Of a stretch of 64,000 nucleotides of DNA, positions 50,353-58,971 are shown in pieces. The DNA comes from Paenibacillus sp. 32352 (GTDB taxonomy: Bacteria > Bacillota > Bacilli > Paenibacillales > NBRC-103111): positions 682,001-746,000 of the forward strand of contig NZ_MZNT01000002.1 of assembly GCF_002042965.1 (NCBI RefSeq), in the 5' to 3' direction. Each line of letters starts with the position of its first letter. The stretch's first letter is position 1. The notes beneath the pieces are model-generated. The model did no database searches. It saw only the letters and a list, made by a program, of their open reading frames with translations, and was not told the DNA's origin. The translations under genes were made by a program, and so were the position numbers.

Positions 50353-51339
50353 ATGCAGTACAGGAAATTAGGGAGAACCGGGTTGAAGGTTTCCGAGATC
50401 AGTCTCGGAACCATGGCCTTCGGCAGGTGGATCGATGAGAGGTCCTCGGCTGCCGTGCTGGATCAGGCGCTGGATGCAGGAATCAATGTCATTGACACAG
50501 CAGATGTTTATGGAAGAGGAATGGACCTGGGAGACCCGAGCTTGTCGGGAGAATCGGAGGCGATTCTTGGCAATCTTTTGAAAGGACGGCGTCACGATAC
50601 GATCTTGGCGACCAAGGTAAAGGCACCCGTAGGGAAGGGAATCAATGATTCCGGGCTTAGCCGGTACCATATTTATAGAGCGTTGGAGAACAGCTTGCGC
50701 AGGCTCCAAACCGATTATATCGATCTATATCAGGTGCATGGATTCGATCCGGAAACCCCATTGGAAGAAACACTTGGAGCGCTGGATGATCTGGTTAAGG
50801 AGGGGAAGATACGGTACATCGGCTGCTCCAACTTTGCAGCTTGGCAGTTGGCCAAGGCTCATGGCATCAGCGCGCTCCATAAGTGGAACCGCTTCGAGAG
50901 CATTCAGCCCGAATACAGCTTGATCACGAGGGACATTGAGCAGGAGCTCGTACCGTATGTCCAGTCGGACAACGTCGGAGTTATCGTGTACAGTCCGCTT
51001 GGTCGCGGGATCTTGACCGGCAAATACCGCAAGGGCGAAGAGCCTGCGGCCGGAAGCCGATTGGCGGCGGGAGAGAAGAGATTAGAGCTTCTGCTTAGCC
51101 ACAATCCCGCATATGAGCTGGTAGAAGAGATTCGGCCATTGGCGGAAGCCAGAGGATGGACCTTGGCGCAATTTGCCCTATCCTGGGTACTCAGCCATTC
51201 CTATATCACCTCCGCTATTCTGGGCGCCTCCAAACCGGAGCATATTACGGACGCGATCAAATATGCCGACCAGAGACTAACTCAGGAAGAATTGAATCAT
51301 ATTGACGAGATTTCTCGCAAATTAAAACACATTCGATAA
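50353..51339 (+). CDS. Aldo/keto reductase (Kv-beta/YghZ-like)
   Basis: The start is ATG 50353 (MQYRKLGRTGLKVSEISLGT); the frame extends to 50308 only through the hairpin. The protein of about 328 residues has the AKR tetrad Asp in NVIDTADVYG, Tyr in the same segment, Lys in TILATKVKAP and His in DLYQVHGFDP, plus GVIVYSPLGRGILTGKY and LGASKPEHI for NADPH binding. It reduces a carbonyl compound; the substrate is unknown. It heads a six-gene operon with sulfur-related genes, so it may act on an aldehyde released by the monooxygenase. Confidence 0.9.
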   Translation: MQYRKLGRTGLKVSEISLGTMAFGRWIDERSSAAVLDQALDAGINVIDTADVYGRGMDLGDPSLSGESEAILGNLLKGRRHDTILATKVKAPVGKGINDSGLSRYHIYRALENSLRRLQTDYIDLYQVHGFDPETPLEETLGALDDLVKEGKIRYIGCSNFAAWQLAKAHGISALHKWNRFESIQPEYSLITRDIEQELVPYVQSDNVGVIVYSPLGRGILTGKYRKGEEPAAGSRLAAGEKRLELLLSHNPAYELVEEIRPLAEARGWTLAQFALSWVLSHSYITSAILGASKPEHITDAIKYADQRLTQEELNHIDEISRKLKHIR

Positions 51340-51355
51340 AAAGGGGATGTCATCC

Positions 51356-52720
51356 ATGACACAGCAAACGAATCGCAAGCTTCATTTGGGCTTATTTCTT
51401 TTTTCTACAGGCTATCATCCGGCCGGTTGGCGGCTGCCTGAGGCGGTTGCGGATGGTGCCTTCGATCCTAAGTTTTTGCAATATGTCGCCAAGCGGTTGG
51501 AGGAAGCGAAGTTCGACTTTTTCTTCCTGGGAGATGCTCTTGCCACTAGCGCCGATATGCAGTATCAATTCCCGTCCCAGATGGTTCGGATGGAGCCCTT
51601 CACGATGATCGCCCATTTGACTGCAGTGACGGAAAAGATCGGTTTGATCGTAACGGCGAACACGACCTATGCGGAGCCTTACCACATTGCCCGTCAAACC
51701 GCTTCACTAGATCATCTGAGCGGAGGCCGTGTCGCCTGGAATGTTGTGACGGGCGCTGATGTCAGAGCAGCGTTGAACTTCAGCAGAGACAAGCACTGGG
51801 ATAATGCCAAACGGTATGACTACGCGGACGAATTCGTTCAGCTTGTCAAGGATTTATGGGATACCTGGGAAGATGATGCGTTCGTAAGAAACAAGGAAAC
51901 CGGCGTCTATGTCGATGAGAGCAAGGTCCATGCGCTTCATCATAAAGGCGAACATTTCTCTGTGGCGGGTCCTCTGAATGTTGCACGGCCTCCGCAAGGG
52001 CAAATTCCACTGCTGTCTGCAGGAACCTCGGAGAGAAGCCAGGAGCTGGGAGCACGCTTCTCCAACGTTATCTTTACAGGGCAAATCTTGATCGAGGAAG
52101 CGCGTAAATTTTATGCAAGCGTCAAAAGCAAGCTAGCCAAGTACGGTCGTTCGAAGGATGAGCTGTTCATCATGCCTGGACTCGTTCCGTTGGTAGGGCG
52201 CACCAAGGAAGAGGCGCATGCCAAATATCGCGAGCTCAGCTCCTTGATTGTCACTGACTTTAATCTATCTGCATTGTCTGCCCGAATCGGAATTGATTTA
52301 ACAGGCTACCCGTTAGATGGACCGCTGCCCGATCTGTCGCTTTCCACTTTAAACGACAACAGTGCCGAGTTGCTCGTCCGACTAGCGCAAAATGCAGCCG
52401 GCCACGACGATATCACGTTGAGAGAGCTGTTCTACTACTTTGCTGCCGTAGTCAGAGGGCATCTGCTTGTCGTCGGAAGTCCAGAGGAAATTGCGGATGA
52501 GATTGAACGCTGGTTCGTTAACGAAGCTGCGGACGGCTTCAACTTATGCTCTCCTTACATGCCTGGGGGATTGGATTTGTTCATCGACCTCGTCGTTCCG
52601 GAGCTTCAAAAACGCGGTTTATTCCGTACGGAATACGAAGGAAGCACGTTCCGGGAGCATTTCGGCCTTCCGCGTCCCGAGAACCGGCTGGCGAAGAAAG
52701 ATGCCGTCCTGAAAAAGTAA
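51356..52720 (+). CDS. LLM class flavin-dependent monooxygenase (NtaA/SnaA/DszA family)
   Basis: The protein of about 454 residues starts at ATG 51356 (AAGGGGA suits this better than ATG 51347). It has HLGLFLFSTGYHPAGWRLPE, MEPFTMIAHLTAVTEKIGLI, ARQTASLDHLSGGRVAWNVV and PLLSAGTSERSQELGAR, the marks of the NtaA/SnaA/DszA group of FMNH2-using monooxygenases, which break C-N, C-S or related bonds. It needs reduced flavin from a reductase that is not encoded in this operon. Neighbouring SsuABC-like genes and a rhodanese suggest a sulfur-containing substrate. Confidence 0.9.
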   Translation: MTQQTNRKLHLGLFLFSTGYHPAGWRLPEAVADGAFDPKFLQYVAKRLEEAKFDFFFLGDALATSADMQYQFPSQMVRMEPFTMIAHLTAVTEKIGLIVTANTTYAEPYHIARQTASLDHLSGGRVAWNVVTGADVRAALNFSRDKHWDNAKRYDYADEFVQLVKDLWDTWEDDAFVRNKETGVYVDESKVHALHHKGEHFSVAGPLNVARPPQGQIPLLSAGTSERSQELGARFSNVIFTGQILIEEARKFYASVKSKLAKYGRSKDELFIMPGLVPLVGRTKEEAHAKYRELSSLIVTDFNLSALSARIGIDLTGYPLDGPLPDLSLSTLNDNSAELLVRLAQNAAGHDDITLRELFYYFAAVVRGHLLVVGSPEEIADEIERWFVNEAADGFNLCSPYMPGGLDLFIDLVVPELQKRGLFRTEYEGSTFREHFGLPRPENRLAKKDAVLKK

Positions 52721-52760
52721 TTTGCACACAACAGAGCAGCTGAGGAAGCGAGGGAAACGT

Positions 52761-53540
52761 ATGGGCGGCAGCAAATCCTTATTGGCTAACTGGCGGATTA
52801 TCATCGCTCAGATCCTATTTTTACTGCTGGGGCTTGGTCTTATCGAGTATATCGTACGGGCGGAAATCGTCGGACCTCTGTATTTATCCAAGCCTACACA
52901 GGTAATCGACGAAATCATTGGCTTGTTTACGAACGGCATTATTTTTCATCACCTATTCGTAACGCTCGGGGAGTTTGCGGCAGGCTATGTGCTCTCCGCT
53001 GCGGCGGGGATAGGAACGGGCTTGTTCCTGGTGCTGGTCCCAAGGGCGGAATCGTTCTTTCGCCCGTTCCTGTCCGCACTGCTGGCGGTCCCGAAGGTGA
53101 CCGTCATTCCGCTCTTGATGCTGTGGCTTGGCATCGGGTTGTCACATAAGGTTGCCATTGTGTTCCTGTTCTGCTTCTTTACCATCGCCTTTAATACGAT
53201 TACAGGAATCAAGCAGACGGCGGACAATCATTTGAAGGTGGCAAGGGTCTTTGAGGCTACCAAATTCCAGACGATTACGAAGGTGATACTGCCCTCTGCA
53301 GCATCAACGATATTCGTCTCGTTACGAGTATCGGCTGCTACCGGTCTGGTAGGGGCATTATTCGGCGAAATGATCGCATCCAAGGATGGCCTTGGCAACC
53401 TGCTGGTCCAAGCGACGTCCACATACGATACGGCCAAAGCTTTCGCGATCATTACTGTCGTCACGATCGTATCGGTCCTTATTATTGCAATTATTGATCT
53501 GCTGGAAAAAAGAGTCGTTCTGAAATGGAAATCTTACTAA
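52761..53540 (+). CDS. ABC transporter permease, SsuC/TauC-like
   Basis: The protein of about 259 residues starts at ATG 52761 with GAGGGAA upstream. It has six predicted helices and the EAA loop KVARVFEATKFQTITKVILP (Glu-Ala-x3-Gly-like) that docks on the ATPase. It matches the nitrate/sulfonate/taurine (NitT/TauT) permease family. It works with the lipoprotein and ATPase that follow. Confidence 0.9.
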   Translation: MGGSKSLLANWRIIIAQILFLLLGLGLIEYIVRAEIVGPLYLSKPTQVIDEIIGLFTNGIIFHHLFVTLGEFAAGYVLSAAAGIGTGLFLVLVPRAESFFRPFLSALLAVPKVTVIPLLMLWLGIGLSHKVAIVFLFCFFTIAFNTITGIKQTADNHLKVARVFEATKFQTITKVILPSAASTIFVSLRVSAATGLVGALFGEMIASKDGLGNLLVQATSTYDTAKAFAIITVVTIVSVLIIAIIDLLEKRVVLKWKSY

Positions 53541-53574
53541 AATGCTTGGCATTCACATAGAGGGAGAGAGAAGA

Positions 53575-54582
53575 ATGAAAAAAACATCATGGCGGGGAGT
53601 AGGAATTCTGACAATAGCAATGGTGATGGTGCTTACCGCCTGCTCCACTGGCGCCAAAGGCGGACAGGAATCCAAGAGCTCTGCAACATCGTCTTCCGAA
53701 GGAGCGCAGCAGCTTCAAAAAGTTCGCTACGCGGCGTTCAATGGCGTTAGCGGCCTGGCCGTCAATTTCGGCGCCGAGAAAGGATTTTTCAAGGAAGAAG
53801 GGCTGGATGTCGAGTTCGTAACGACACAAAATCCGATTGAAAGCTTGACCAGCAAAGATGTGGATATTGCAGACGTTGCAACCACAACGGCGATCATTGC
53901 TGCGGGAAAAGGAGCCCCGATCAAAATCGTGTCCTCCATGTTCCGTACGAAAGGGCCGTTTTATCTGGTAGCTGCGCCCGGTATCAATAGTGTAGAAGAA
54001 TTGAAGGGGAAAAAGGTCGGAGCAGCCGCCTTTGGCAGTGGATTGGACGTCTATACTCAAGTCATTCTTAAAAAGCATGGCTTAAGCAAAACGGATGTAA
54101 CCTACTTGGCTAATGGTGCGAACGAAGCGGCTTATGCCAGTCTTACTTCAGGGCAAGTCGATGCAACCATTATTCATGAGCCATTTGCTTCCCTTGTCGA
54201 AGTAAACGGAAAAGGAAAGATATTAGCGAAGGGGTGGGATTATCTGCCTACCTTCCACACCGGGGTTCTGGCTTCGAGCAACGAGGTGATAGCCAAGAAG
54301 CCTGAGCTGATCGAGAAGCTGCTTCGAGCCTATTTCAAATCGCAGGAATATGCGAAGAGTCATCCGGATGAGTACAAGACTTATTTCTTATCCAAGATCA
54401 AGATAGATCCGGCAGCAGTAGACAAAGCCTTCGAGCGGGAAAAAGTTCTGTGGGAAAATACCCCTGACGTAGATAAAAAGGCGCTGCAGGATACGCAGCA
54501 GGTTCAACTGGAGCTCGGGCTGCAGGACAAAATTTATGATGTAGACAAAATCATTGATTTGCGGTTCATCCCCAAGAAGTAA
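53575..54582 (+). CDS. ABC transporter substrate-binding lipoprotein, SsuA/NMT1-like
   Basis: The start is ATG 53575 (MKKTSWRGVGILTIAMVMVL) after AGGGAGAGAG; the frame extends 11 codons further upstream. The precursor of about 335 residues has the lipobox VLTACS. The mature part matches SsuA/NMT1 proteins: FFKEEGLDVEFVTTQNPIES, DVATTTAIIAAGKGAPIKIV and IHEPFASLVEVNG. It binds a sulfonate-like or related anion outside the membrane. It is followed by the ATPase gene. Confidence 0.9.
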   Translation: MKKTSWRGVGILTIAMVMVLTACSTGAKGGQESKSSATSSSEGAQQLQKVRYAAFNGVSGLAVNFGAEKGFFKEEGLDVEFVTTQNPIESLTSKDVDIADVATTTAIIAAGKGAPIKIVSSMFRTKGPFYLVAAPGINSVEELKGKKVGAAAFGSGLDVYTQVILKKHGLSKTDVTYLANGANEAAYASLTSGQVDATIIHEPFASLVEVNGKGKILAKGWDYLPTFHTGVLASSNEVIAKKPELIEKLLRAYFKSQEYAKSHPDEYKTYFLSKIKIDPAAVDKAFEREKVLWENTPDVDKKALQDTQQVQLELGLQDKIYDVDKIIDLRFIPKK

Positions 54583-54603
54583 CTAGAAAGACGAGGTGTA
54601 AGT

Positions 54604-55377
54604 ATGGCCGGGTTTACGCTTCAAGCGGTTTCTAGAAGATATGGTGGCTCGAGTCCCACCCTGACCCTATCGGACATTAATCTTACCATTAAGGATGGAG
54701 AATTTATCAGCATTCTCGGCCCGAGCGGCTGCGGCAAGAGCACTCTGCTTGAGATATTAGCCGGTCTTCAGCTTCCCACATCAGGGGAAGTGCTGCTGGA
54801 TGGCAAGAAGCTGCGCGGACCCGGGATCGAGCGAGGTGTTGTATTCCAGGACCCGTCCCTATATCCTTGGAGAACGATCTCCCAGAATGTCGGAATCGGG
54901 CTGGAGCTTCGCAAAATACCCAAATCGGAAAGAAAGGACATCGTCCAATACTATTTGAACATGGTCGGTCTGCAGGGCTTTGAGCATAAATATCCCCATC
55001 AATTGTCCGGGGGGATGAAGCAGAGAGCGGGTATAGCCCGTGCTCTGGCGAACAGCCCGGAAGTACTGCTGATGGATGAGCCGTTCGGCGCCGTTGACCA
55101 TTTGACCCGGCTGCAGCTGCAGGACGATCTGTTGAATATTTGGGAAAAAGAGAAAAAAACGGTGTGCTTTGTTACGCACGATGTATCCGAGGCAGTATTT
55201 TTGGGGGATCGGGTTGTTCTCTTATCTCCAAGACCTGGCAAAATACAGAAAATATTTGACATCCCTTATCCGAGACCCCGAAAACGGGACGACGTGCAGC
55301 TGCTGAAGGTCCAAAATGATATTTATGCGGCAATCCATCAAGTAAAAACGCAGGAAGATCTCGAATTTGTAATATAA
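54604..55377 (+). CDS. ABC transporter ATP-binding protein, SsuB/TauB-like
   Basis: The 257-residue protein has Walker A LGPSGCGKSTLLEILAG, Q-loop VVFQDPSLYPW, the signature QLSGGMKQRAGIARAL, Walker B VLLMDEPFGAVD and the switch FVTHDVSEAVFLGD. The family couples ATP hydrolysis to sulfonate, taurine or nitrate import. GACGAGGTG lies just before the ATG. It completes the SsuABC-like importer. Confidence 0.92.
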   Translation: MAGFTLQAVSRRYGGSSPTLTLSDINLTIKDGEFISILGPSGCGKSTLLEILAGLQLPTSGEVLLDGKKLRGPGIERGVVFQDPSLYPWRTISQNVGIGLELRKIPKSERKDIVQYYLNMVGLQGFEHKYPHQLSGGMKQRAGIARALANSPEVLLMDEPFGAVDHLTRLQLQDDLLNIWEKEKKTVCFVTHDVSEAVFLGDRVVLLSPRPGKIQKIFDIPYPRPRKRDDVQLLKVQNDIYAAIHQVKTQEDLEFVI

Positions 55378-55406
55378 ACCAAATTGTGGAAGGGAGTACT
55401 GATCCC

Positions 55407-56252
55407 ATGTCTAACTCAGTAATAGTTGGAATTGAATGGCTGCAGACTCGTCTCAAAGAAGGAAATGTAGTCATTGCGGATGTACGCTTTAACCCCAAAG
55501 AAGCGCAGTATGGCAAACAAGCTTATGAGGCCGGACATCTGCCGGGGGCTGTGTTCGTCGACTTTAAAGCGGATCTGACGGATCCTGCAGGCGAGCATGG
55601 GGGGCGGAGCCCGCTTCCGTCACCTGAACGGCTTGCCAAGCACTTTGGCTCTCTAGGGATCGATACCTCCACTACGGTAGTCGTTTACGAGGATGTGAAC
55701 GGGCCGGCGGCTTCACGCTTGTGGTGGGTACTCCAATATATTGGAGTCGAGGATGTGCGTATATTAGACGGGGGCTTCCAAGCATGGGCGGAGGCAGGAC
55801 TACCCGTCAGTACAGAGAAACCGCTGTCTGAGGCACGCGTGTTGATCCCGGCCGTTAAGGAAGATTGGATCGTAGATGTCCATACTGTGAAGGCGGTTGT
55901 CCAAGGGGAAAAGAACGCCAGGCTGATCGACTCCCGGGACCGGAACCAGTACCTGGGTATAGAATCGCCGTTCGACCCGGTAGCGGGTCATATTCCAGGA
56001 GCGTTGAATTACTTTTGGAAGGATGGGCTTGAAGCAAGGGGGACCTGGAAATCGTCTGAAGAACTGGGTCAGCGCTTCAGCGAATTATCCAAGGAGGAGG
56101 AGCTTATCGTTTATTGCGGCTCCGGTATATCGGCAACGCCGAATGTGTTGGCATTGAAGGAGGCCGGGTTCAGGAACGTCCGGCTGTATCCGGGCAGCTG
56201 GTCGGATTGGATCAGTTATAAAGACAATCCGATTGCGACAGGAGACGAATAA
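55407..56252 (+). CDS. Sulfurtransferase (tandem rhodanese domains)
   Basis: The protein of about 281 residues starts at ATG 55407 (MSNSVIVGIEWLQTRL) after GGAAGGGAG. It has two rhodanese domains: the first is inactive, with VVVYEDVNGPAASRLWWVLQ, and the second is catalytic, with IVYCGSGISATPNVLAL (Cys active-site loop C-G-S-G-I-S-A). This two-domain layout fits thiosulfate or 3-mercaptopyruvate sulfurtransferase. As the last gene of the operon, it probably handles sulfane sulfur released from the imported compound. Confidence 0.9.
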   Translation: MSNSVIVGIEWLQTRLKEGNVVIADVRFNPKEAQYGKQAYEAGHLPGAVFVDFKADLTDPAGEHGGRSPLPSPERLAKHFGSLGIDTSTTVVVYEDVNGPAASRLWWVLQYIGVEDVRILDGGFQAWAEAGLPVSTEKPLSEARVLIPAVKEDWIVDVHTVKAVVQGEKNARLIDSRDRNQYLGIESPFDPVAGHIPGALNYFWKDGLEARGTWKSSEELGQRFSELSKEEELIVYCGSGISATPNVLALKEAGFRNVRLYPGSWSDWISYKDNPIATGDE

Positions 56253-56270
56253 CATTACTTTATAAGAGAG

Positions 56271-56314
56271 AAGCTGCGGTTAACTGCTGCGAGGCAGTGG
56301 CTGCGGCTTTTTTT
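56271..56314 (+). terminator. Terminator of the organosulfur operon
   Basis: An outer stem AGCTGC/GCGGCT encloses an inner ACTGC/GGCAGT hairpin, followed by eight T. The rest of the gap to 56501 shows nothing recognised. Confidence 0.65.
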
Positions 56315-56501
56315 ACATTGACGGGTTGAGTTCGTTCGATTAGGGACTCCCCGCAAAGTATCTGACCAGCTTTGAAGCCAGTGTCCCACTTTATGAATTT
56401 ATTTTGCCTATCAGCGGTAAGGCTATCCTGGTTCCAACCTTACCGGTATTATAGTATGATAGAAAGCAAAGTTTACTTTCATAAAGATAGGGGAAACGTA
56501 A

Positions 56502-56909
56502 ATGAATAAATTCCATACCTTTGAGGATGCGGAGAGTTTGGCTGGCAAAGGCATTAGTGCCATTATGGACGGCTCCCTGGTATCCGATGAAGCCAAGCTG
56601 TTCATGAGCCCGGAGGATACGATAACGAACCAGGCCCGTATTCGGATTTATACAGAGGATGGGCGCGGCCATTCCGACCACTATGTTCTGGAGTGCAGGT
56701 CCCATACAGGAACTACTGGAACTTATCTTTTATGCATTTTGATAGGAAACGGTACTAGCTTCATGAACTATTCTGCAGATGACATGCTTTCCTTCCGTGA
56801 CGAGTGTGACGCGAACGATATTGCATTTCAACGGGACCAGCCGGTGCTTTGTTATTCTTACCGGGGAATCGCAGTTGTCGGCCAAGAGACTGTGGCTGCA
56901 GCCTTTTGA
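56502..56909 (+). CDS. Conserved-looking protein of unknown function
   Basis: The 135-residue protein is cytoplasmic, with no signal or membrane segment. AGGGGA lies before the ATG. It begins NKFHTFEDAESLAGKGISAI and has IRIYTEDGRGHSDHYVLECR and SADDMLSFRDECDANDI. I do not recognise a family. A terminator follows directly, so it forms a single-gene unit. Confidence 0.6.
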   Translation: MNKFHTFEDAESLAGKGISAIMDGSLVSDEAKLFMSPEDTITNQARIRIYTEDGRGHSDHYVLECRSHTGTTGTYLLCILIGNGTSFMNYSADDMLSFRDECDANDIAFQRDQPVLCYSYRGIAVVGQETVAAAF

Positions 56910-56920
56910 ATAAACTACAA

Positions 56921-56949
56921 TCCTCCATAACATTATGGGGGATATTTTT
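56921..56949 (+). terminator. Rho-independent terminator
   Basis: CCTCCATAA (56922-56930) and TTATGGGGG (56933-56941) form the stem, followed by ATTTTTATT. Confidence 0.75.
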
Positions 56950-57107
56950 ATTCCCGGCTATTCGATCTAGGTTGGTGAAAGCTATGTTTTTCATATTTTT
57001 CATATGGGCGATTCCATGATAGAATACTTCTTGCTGACTATGGGACGGGGAGAGGGGCTTCCTGGTCGGTCAGCCGTTCAGCTGTACTAGAAAAAGGAGA
57101 ATACATC

Positions 57108-58307
57108 ATGCTTGCCAAATCTTCGTTTCCTTTGCTTCTGTTAAATATGTTTCTTGCCATGCTTAGTACGGGAATCGTGATCCCGATCCTTCCCGAGCTG
57201 CTCAATGAATTCGGGGCAGGGGGACAAGCGGCAGGATATCTGGTTTCGTGCTTCGGATTGACCCAGTTTATTTTCTCGCCGATTGCAGGCAACCTGTCAG
57301 ATAAATACGGGCGCAAGCCTATGATCCTTGCCGGGCTGTTCTTATTCGCATTATCGAACCTGATTGCGGCTGTTGCCGGGGATTTATCGCTGCTTTTCCT
57401 CTCCCGTTTAATCGGAGGAATTGGCTCTGCGGCGTTGGTGCCTTCCATAATGGCGTATGTAGCGGATATTACGACGAATGATCAGCGGGGCAAAGCGATG
57501 TCGTTGCTAGGAACGGCCATGACCTCAGGCTTCATTATCGGGCCGGGAGCCGGTGGCTTGCTTGCGGAGCTTGGTATCCGGTTCCCATTCTATGCATCTG
57601 TAGGGATAGGCCTTCTTGCGATGCTGTGCAGCCTGAAGCTGCTCCCGGAATCCACTACCGCAGATCAGAGACTCATGCAGAGGGAGTCCAAAAACAAGAA
57701 GGAGAACATCCTCCGCCAGATCATCCTGTCGGTAAGATCCAAGTACTTTATTCTGCTGCTCATGGTATTCGCGCTGACCTTCGGACTCATGCATTTCGAA
57801 GCGATTTTTCCGCTGTTTGTCGTACAAAGCTATGGATTTGACACGCGCGATATAGCTGTCCTACTCACGGTATGCTCCCTGATTGCTACAGTCAATCAGC
57901 TTGTATTGACAGGGAAGCTTACTCGATGGATGGGGGAGAAGAAAGTGATCAGCTCCATGCTCGTCTTATGCGCCGTATCGCTTGTGTGCCTGCTGCTGTC
58001 GGGGAACTTTATTTATGTGATGTTCATGACGATGCTGTTCTTTACCTTCAATAATATTTTACGTCCTACTCTCAATACCTTGTTGTCCAAGGAGGCGGGG
58101 GATGAGCAAGGGTTCGTGGCCGGCCTAAACAATGCTTATATGAGTCTCGGCAACATATTCGGTCCGGGTCTTGCGGGAATTTTATTCGATATCCACATAA
58201 ACCTCCCGTATTTGTTCGGTGCTTGCGTGCTGGTGGTCAGCAGTGTTATAGCGGCGACGCAAATTGGGAAGAAGAGAGCGGCTGTAAGAAACCAATCTAT
58301 TGTTTAA
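57108..58307 (+). CDS. MFS transporter (drug/metabolite efflux type)
   Basis: The 399-residue protein has 12 predicted helices. The loop 2-3 motif GNLSDKYGRKPMILAG (MFS motif A, G-x-L-S-D-x-x-G-R-K) and GFIIGPGAGGLLAELG (motif C-like, typical of drug:H+ antiporters) suggest efflux. AAAAAGGAG precedes the ATG. It is monocistronic, with terminators on both sides. The substrate is unknown. Confidence 0.9.
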   Translation: MLAKSSFPLLLLNMFLAMLSTGIVIPILPELLNEFGAGGQAAGYLVSCFGLTQFIFSPIAGNLSDKYGRKPMILAGLFLFALSNLIAAVAGDLSLLFLSRLIGGIGSAALVPSIMAYVADITTNDQRGKAMSLLGTAMTSGFIIGPGAGGLLAELGIRFPFYASVGIGLLAMLCSLKLLPESTTADQRLMQRESKNKKENILRQIILSVRSKYFILLLMVFALTFGLMHFEAIFPLFVVQSYGFDTRDIAVLLTVCSLIATVNQLVLTGKLTRWMGEKKVISSMLVLCAVSLVCLLLSGNFIYVMFMTMLFFTFNNILRPTLNTLLSKEAGDEQGFVAGLNNAYMSLGNIFGPGLAGILFDIHINLPYLFGACVLVVSSVIAATQIGKKRAAVRNQSIV

Positions 58308-58333
58308 CTAGGATTCGAAGTTTATCAAAGGAA

Positions 58334-58360
58334 GGAGCTTGCCTTTTGGCGAGCTCTTTA
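58334..58360 (+). terminator. Rho-independent terminator of the MFS gene
   Basis: GAGCTTGCC (58335-58343) and GGCGAGCTC (58348-58356) around TTTT, followed by TTTA. Confidence 0.7.
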
Positions 58361-58449
58361 ATGTTTCAACACGCATGGGTCGGTGAGACATGAGGCGGTA
58401 GTCAGTTATGGTCTACTATTTTATTTCAGGTTCACAAAATTCAAAATAT

Positions 58450-58513
58450 GTTTACATAATATATTCTATGTTATCTTATTAATAAAAGTATACATAATAA
58501 ATGATATGTAAAC
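58450..58513. promoter_or_regulatory. 26-bp dyad operator, copies 2 and 3
   Basis: GTTTACATA-N8-TATGTTATC (58450-58475) and GTATACATA-N8-TATGTAAAC (58488-58513) lie 38 bases apart start to start. The first is a reverse copy of 15891-15916 (23 of 26). The second, extended to 58525, is a direct copy of 15895-15928 (30 of 34). They sit in a 664-base gap between the MFS and Nnr genes. Confidence 0.5.
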
Positions 58514-58537
58514 AATTTATTTACCGGTTTACAATGA

Positions 58538-58669
58538 TCATGCTCATGGCATAACTACGATTGGAAATCGTATAATGTAGTCTATCAATCGCTAGTAGAT
58601 GACCAACCACTTGTCGAAGCATTTTTTCAAAAGGAACGGATGCCGGATCCAAGTGAATCTCTCATTTGA
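58538..58669 (+). pseudogene. Open frame without a start, possible gene remnant or small protein
   Basis: After a TGA at 58535-58537, a 43-codon open stretch reads HNYDWKSYNVVYQSLVDDQP and continues LVEAFFQKERMPDPSESLI to a stop at 58667-58669. No ATG, GTG or TTG opens it. A terminator hairpin follows 3 bases later and the twin dyads precede it. Joining the frame of ATG 58535-58546 by a one-base shift would give a start. I do not recognise a family. The rest of the gap, 58726-58955, holds nothing recognised. Confidence 0.3.
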
Positions 58670-58672
58670 CTC

Positions 58673-58722
58673 GGGAGCCATATATAATGTCAAGGGGATT
58701 CCGATTAGGGCTCCCTTTTTTT
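58673..58722 (+). terminator. Terminator-like hairpin in the intergenic region before nnr
   Basis: GGGAGCC (58673-58679) pairs with GGCTCCC (58709-58715), followed by a run of seven T. The loop is long (about 29 bases). Confidence 0.55.
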
Positions 58723-58971
58723 GTACCAAATATGGAATGCAATCTTTATCTCCGATTATTTATCCAAAAATTGGGGGCCATTTTCGCTGATTTTTGCCTT
58801 GTTCCTCCCGTTGGTCCTGCTGTTTGTATCTTTAGCCAGAAAAGGCTCGAATGAGAGTCGGCCTTAAACGAAGCTTTACAAGGGGCCTTGGCCGCTTCTA
58901 CAATTGAAGTAGGATGATCCTGCGAGGGCATCTTAATGGCCGAACTTTCGTTCTTAAGGAGAGAAGAGCTC

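Noticed and set aside
51356..52720. Alkanesulfonate monooxygenase SsuD
   Set aside because: Sequence blocks match the NtaA/SnaA/DszA branch, not SsuD, although the neighbouring transporter is SsuABC-like.
58573..58722. Riboswitch before nnr
   Set aside because: A hairpin and terminator are present, but I could not fit any known riboswitch core, and nnr starts 250 bases later with its own ribosome binding site.
58726..58955. Open frames in the region just before nnr on both strands
   Set aside because: They cross a terminator or lack ribosome binding sites, and no family was recognised.
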